In this document: positions 16,456 through 17,415 of the stretch, piece by piece
How positions within the stretch are numbered: position 1 is the first letter of the stretch
Layout of the letters: every line of letters begins with the position of its first letter
Assembly: GCA_964424555.1 (NCBI GenBank)
Contig: CAYRIX010000038.1
Location: 1 to 17,415 of the forward strand
DNA from: UMGS172 sp964424555
GTDB lineage: Bacteria > Bacillota > Clostridia > Oscillospirales > Acutalibacteraceae
DNA: 17,415 nt
Direction: 5' to 3'
Translations under genes and position numbers: made by a program
Notes under the pieces: model-generated
The model's input: the letters and a program-made list of their open reading frames with translations, nothing else
What the model was told of the DNA's origin: nothing
Databases searched by the model: none

Positions 16456-16497
16456 ATTATATTTTTGTAGTATAACAGAAATCAACTCTAAAATCAA
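16456..16497 (-). promoter_or_regulatory. Sigma-A-type promoter region driving the 15-gene run (two overlapping candidates)
   Basis: On the minus strand, TTGATT (16497-16492) is followed after exactly 17 bases by TATACT (16474-16469). A second pair, TTGATT (16485-16480) and a perfect TATAAT (16461-16456), has an 18-base spacer. Both fit the housekeeping consensus and lie between the upstream terminator and the SpoU-family gene. The first would give a leader of about 34 bases to the GTG at 16428, the second about 20. Which is used, or whether both are, cannot be told from sequence. Confidence 0.75.
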
Positions 16498-16504
16498 GAC
16501 TAAT

Positions 16505-16540
16505 GCAAAAATAAAATGCCGCAGTCAAAAAGACTGCGGC
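16505..16540 (-). terminator. Rho-independent terminator of the EF-G paralogue gene
   Basis: A perfect 9-bp stem, GCCGCAGTC paired with GACTGCGGC (16518-16540), encloses a 5-base loop and on the minus strand is followed by ATTTTATTTTT (16517-16507). It begins 12 bases after the stop codon of the EF-G gene and ends just before the next promoter, so it separates two transcription units. A stretch as T-rich is not found on the plus-strand side of the stem, so it acts on the minus strand. Confidence 0.93.
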
Positions 16541-16552
16541 AAATGAAAGCTA

Positions 16553-17415
16553 TTACTCTGCTTTTTCGGCAATAACCTTCTGAGCGATGAACGGAGGTGC
16601 TTCCTCGTAACGCTCAAATTTAAATTCGAACACGGCTCTACCCTGAGCAATGGATCTCATTGCGGTCGGGAAATCGCCCATTTCGGAAACGGGGACCTCG
16701 GCAATTATCTCCTGCTTGCGATTTTCGGCAGGATTCATACCCAATACTCTGCCTCGACGCTTATTAATGTCACCGATAACATCGCCCATAACATCATCGG
16801 GAATTATGACATTCAAGGTTCCGATAGGCTCAAGCAAAACAGGATTTGCCTGAGGTATACCGGCCTTAAACGCAACAGCGGCCGCCATCTTGAACGACAT
16901 TTCGGACGAATCAACAGGATGATACGAGCCATCTACAAGCGTTGCCTTGAGTCCGACAACGGGATATCCCGCTAATGTACCCTTCTTTACGCAATCACGG
17001 AGACCTGTCTCGACTGCGGGGAAGAAATTCTTAGGAACTGCTCCGCCAAATACATTCTCGGCAAAGACCATCTCGTCGCTGTCGCACGGCTCAAACTCGA
17101 TCCACACATCACCGAACTGACCGTGACCGCCTGACTGTTTCTTGTGTCTGCCCTGAACCTTTACCTTTTTACGGATGGTCTCTCGGTAGGCAACCTTAGG
17201 TGTTTCAAGCTTAACCTCAACACCGAATTTATTCTTCAGCTTAGAGGAAACGACATCCAAATGCTGTTCGCCGAGTCCCGACAAAACAAGCTCTCTTGTT
17301 TCCTTGTCAGTACCAAAGGTAAGGGTCGGATCCTCTTCGCAAAGTCTCTGCATACCCTGAGACACCTTTTCCTCCTCACCCTTTTTCAACACCTTGACGG
17401 CCATTGAGAGGCAAG
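16553..17415 (-). CDS. fusA: Elongation factor G paralogue (EF-G2-like), C-terminal part; 5' end off the right edge
   Basis: The visible 287 codons cover domains III, IV and V of an EF-G-type translation GTPase; the GTPase domain lies outside the window. The Met codon at 17404 is internal, since the frame continues upstream to the edge and EF-G family members continue there. Seen: EEDPTLTFGTD and LSGLGEQHLDV (domain III), YRETIRKKVKVQGRHKKQ followed by SGGHGQFGDV (domain IV), VPVSEMGDFPTAMRSIAQGR (domain V), and a normal C-terminus. The GRHKKQSGGHGQFGDV stretch resembles the second EF-G class (T. thermophilus EF-G-2, mycobacterial FusA2) more than the canonical translocase, which usually has QSGGRGQYGHV. 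Canonical EF-G would normally sit beside rpsL, rpsG and tuf; none is seen next to this gene, which ends in its own terminator. The symbol is family-level only. Confidence 0.93.
   Translation of the reverse strand, partial: CLSMAVKVLKKGEEEKVSQGMQRLCEEDPTLTFGTDKETRELVLSGLGEQHLDVVSSKLKNKFGVEVKLETPKVAYRETIRKKVKVQGRHKKQSGGHGQFGDVWIEFEPCDSDEMVFAENVFGGAVPKNFFPAVETGLRDCVKKGTLAGYPVVGLKATLVDGSYHPVDSSEMSFKMAAAVAFKAGIPQANPVLLEPIGTLNVIIPDDVMGDVIGDINKRRGRVLGMNPAENRKQEIIAEVPVSEMGDFPTAMRSIAQGRAVFEFKFERYEEAPPFIAQKVIAEKAE

Noticed and set aside
17402..17404. ATG at the start of the EF-G fragment taken as a true gene start
   Set aside because: The frame remains open to the edge, no SD precedes it, and EF-G proteins continue upstream with their G domain; the Met is internal.

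Overview
The window is a dense stretch of bacterial core genome. Every convincing gene lies on the minus strand, so transcription runs from high to low coordinates. Protein signatures, Shine-Dalgarno sites of the AAGGAG/GGAGG type, folate-dependent TrmFO, a short FtsY and the gene orders dprA-topA-trmFO, plsX-rnc-smc-ftsY and yhbY-nadD-yqeK-rsfS all point to a Firmicute. The most likely placement is class Clostridia, perhaps Oscillospirales/Ruminococcaceae; that finer placement is inference by eye. There are no tRNAs, rRNAs, insertion sequences, phage genes or CRISPR arrays, and no gene-free stretch longer than about 60 bases.

Layout, read in the direction of transcription. At the right edge (16553-17415) is the C-terminal part of an EF-G paralogue, closed by a clear intrinsic terminator (16505-16540). 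A sigma-A-type promoter region (about 16456-16497) then starts a run of 15 genes: a SpoU/TrmH-family RNA methyltransferase, dprA, topA, trmFO, plsX, rnc, an Elp3-like radical SAM gene, smc, ftsY, rdgB, yhbY, nadD, yqeK, rsfS and leuS. leuS runs off the left edge with about its first half visible. Gaps are 0-41 bases, seven junctions overlap, and no internal terminator is visible, so the run could be one very long operon or several operons joined by internal promoters.

The genes serve growth and information handling. They cover RNA modification and processing (SpoU methylase, TrmFO, RNase III), chromosome topology and segregation (TopA, SMC), single-stranded DNA handling (DprA), phospholipid initiation (PlsX), membrane protein targeting (FtsY), nucleotide and NAD housekeeping (RdgB, NadD, YqeK), ribosome assembly and silencing (YhbY, RsfS) and aminoacylation (LeuRS).

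I found no convincing undescribed system. The best leads are the Elp3-like radical SAM protein without an acetyltransferase domain between rnc and smc, the absence of acpP between plsX and rnc, TTG starts for smc and yqeK, and a start-site correction for the SpoU gene forced by its promoter.
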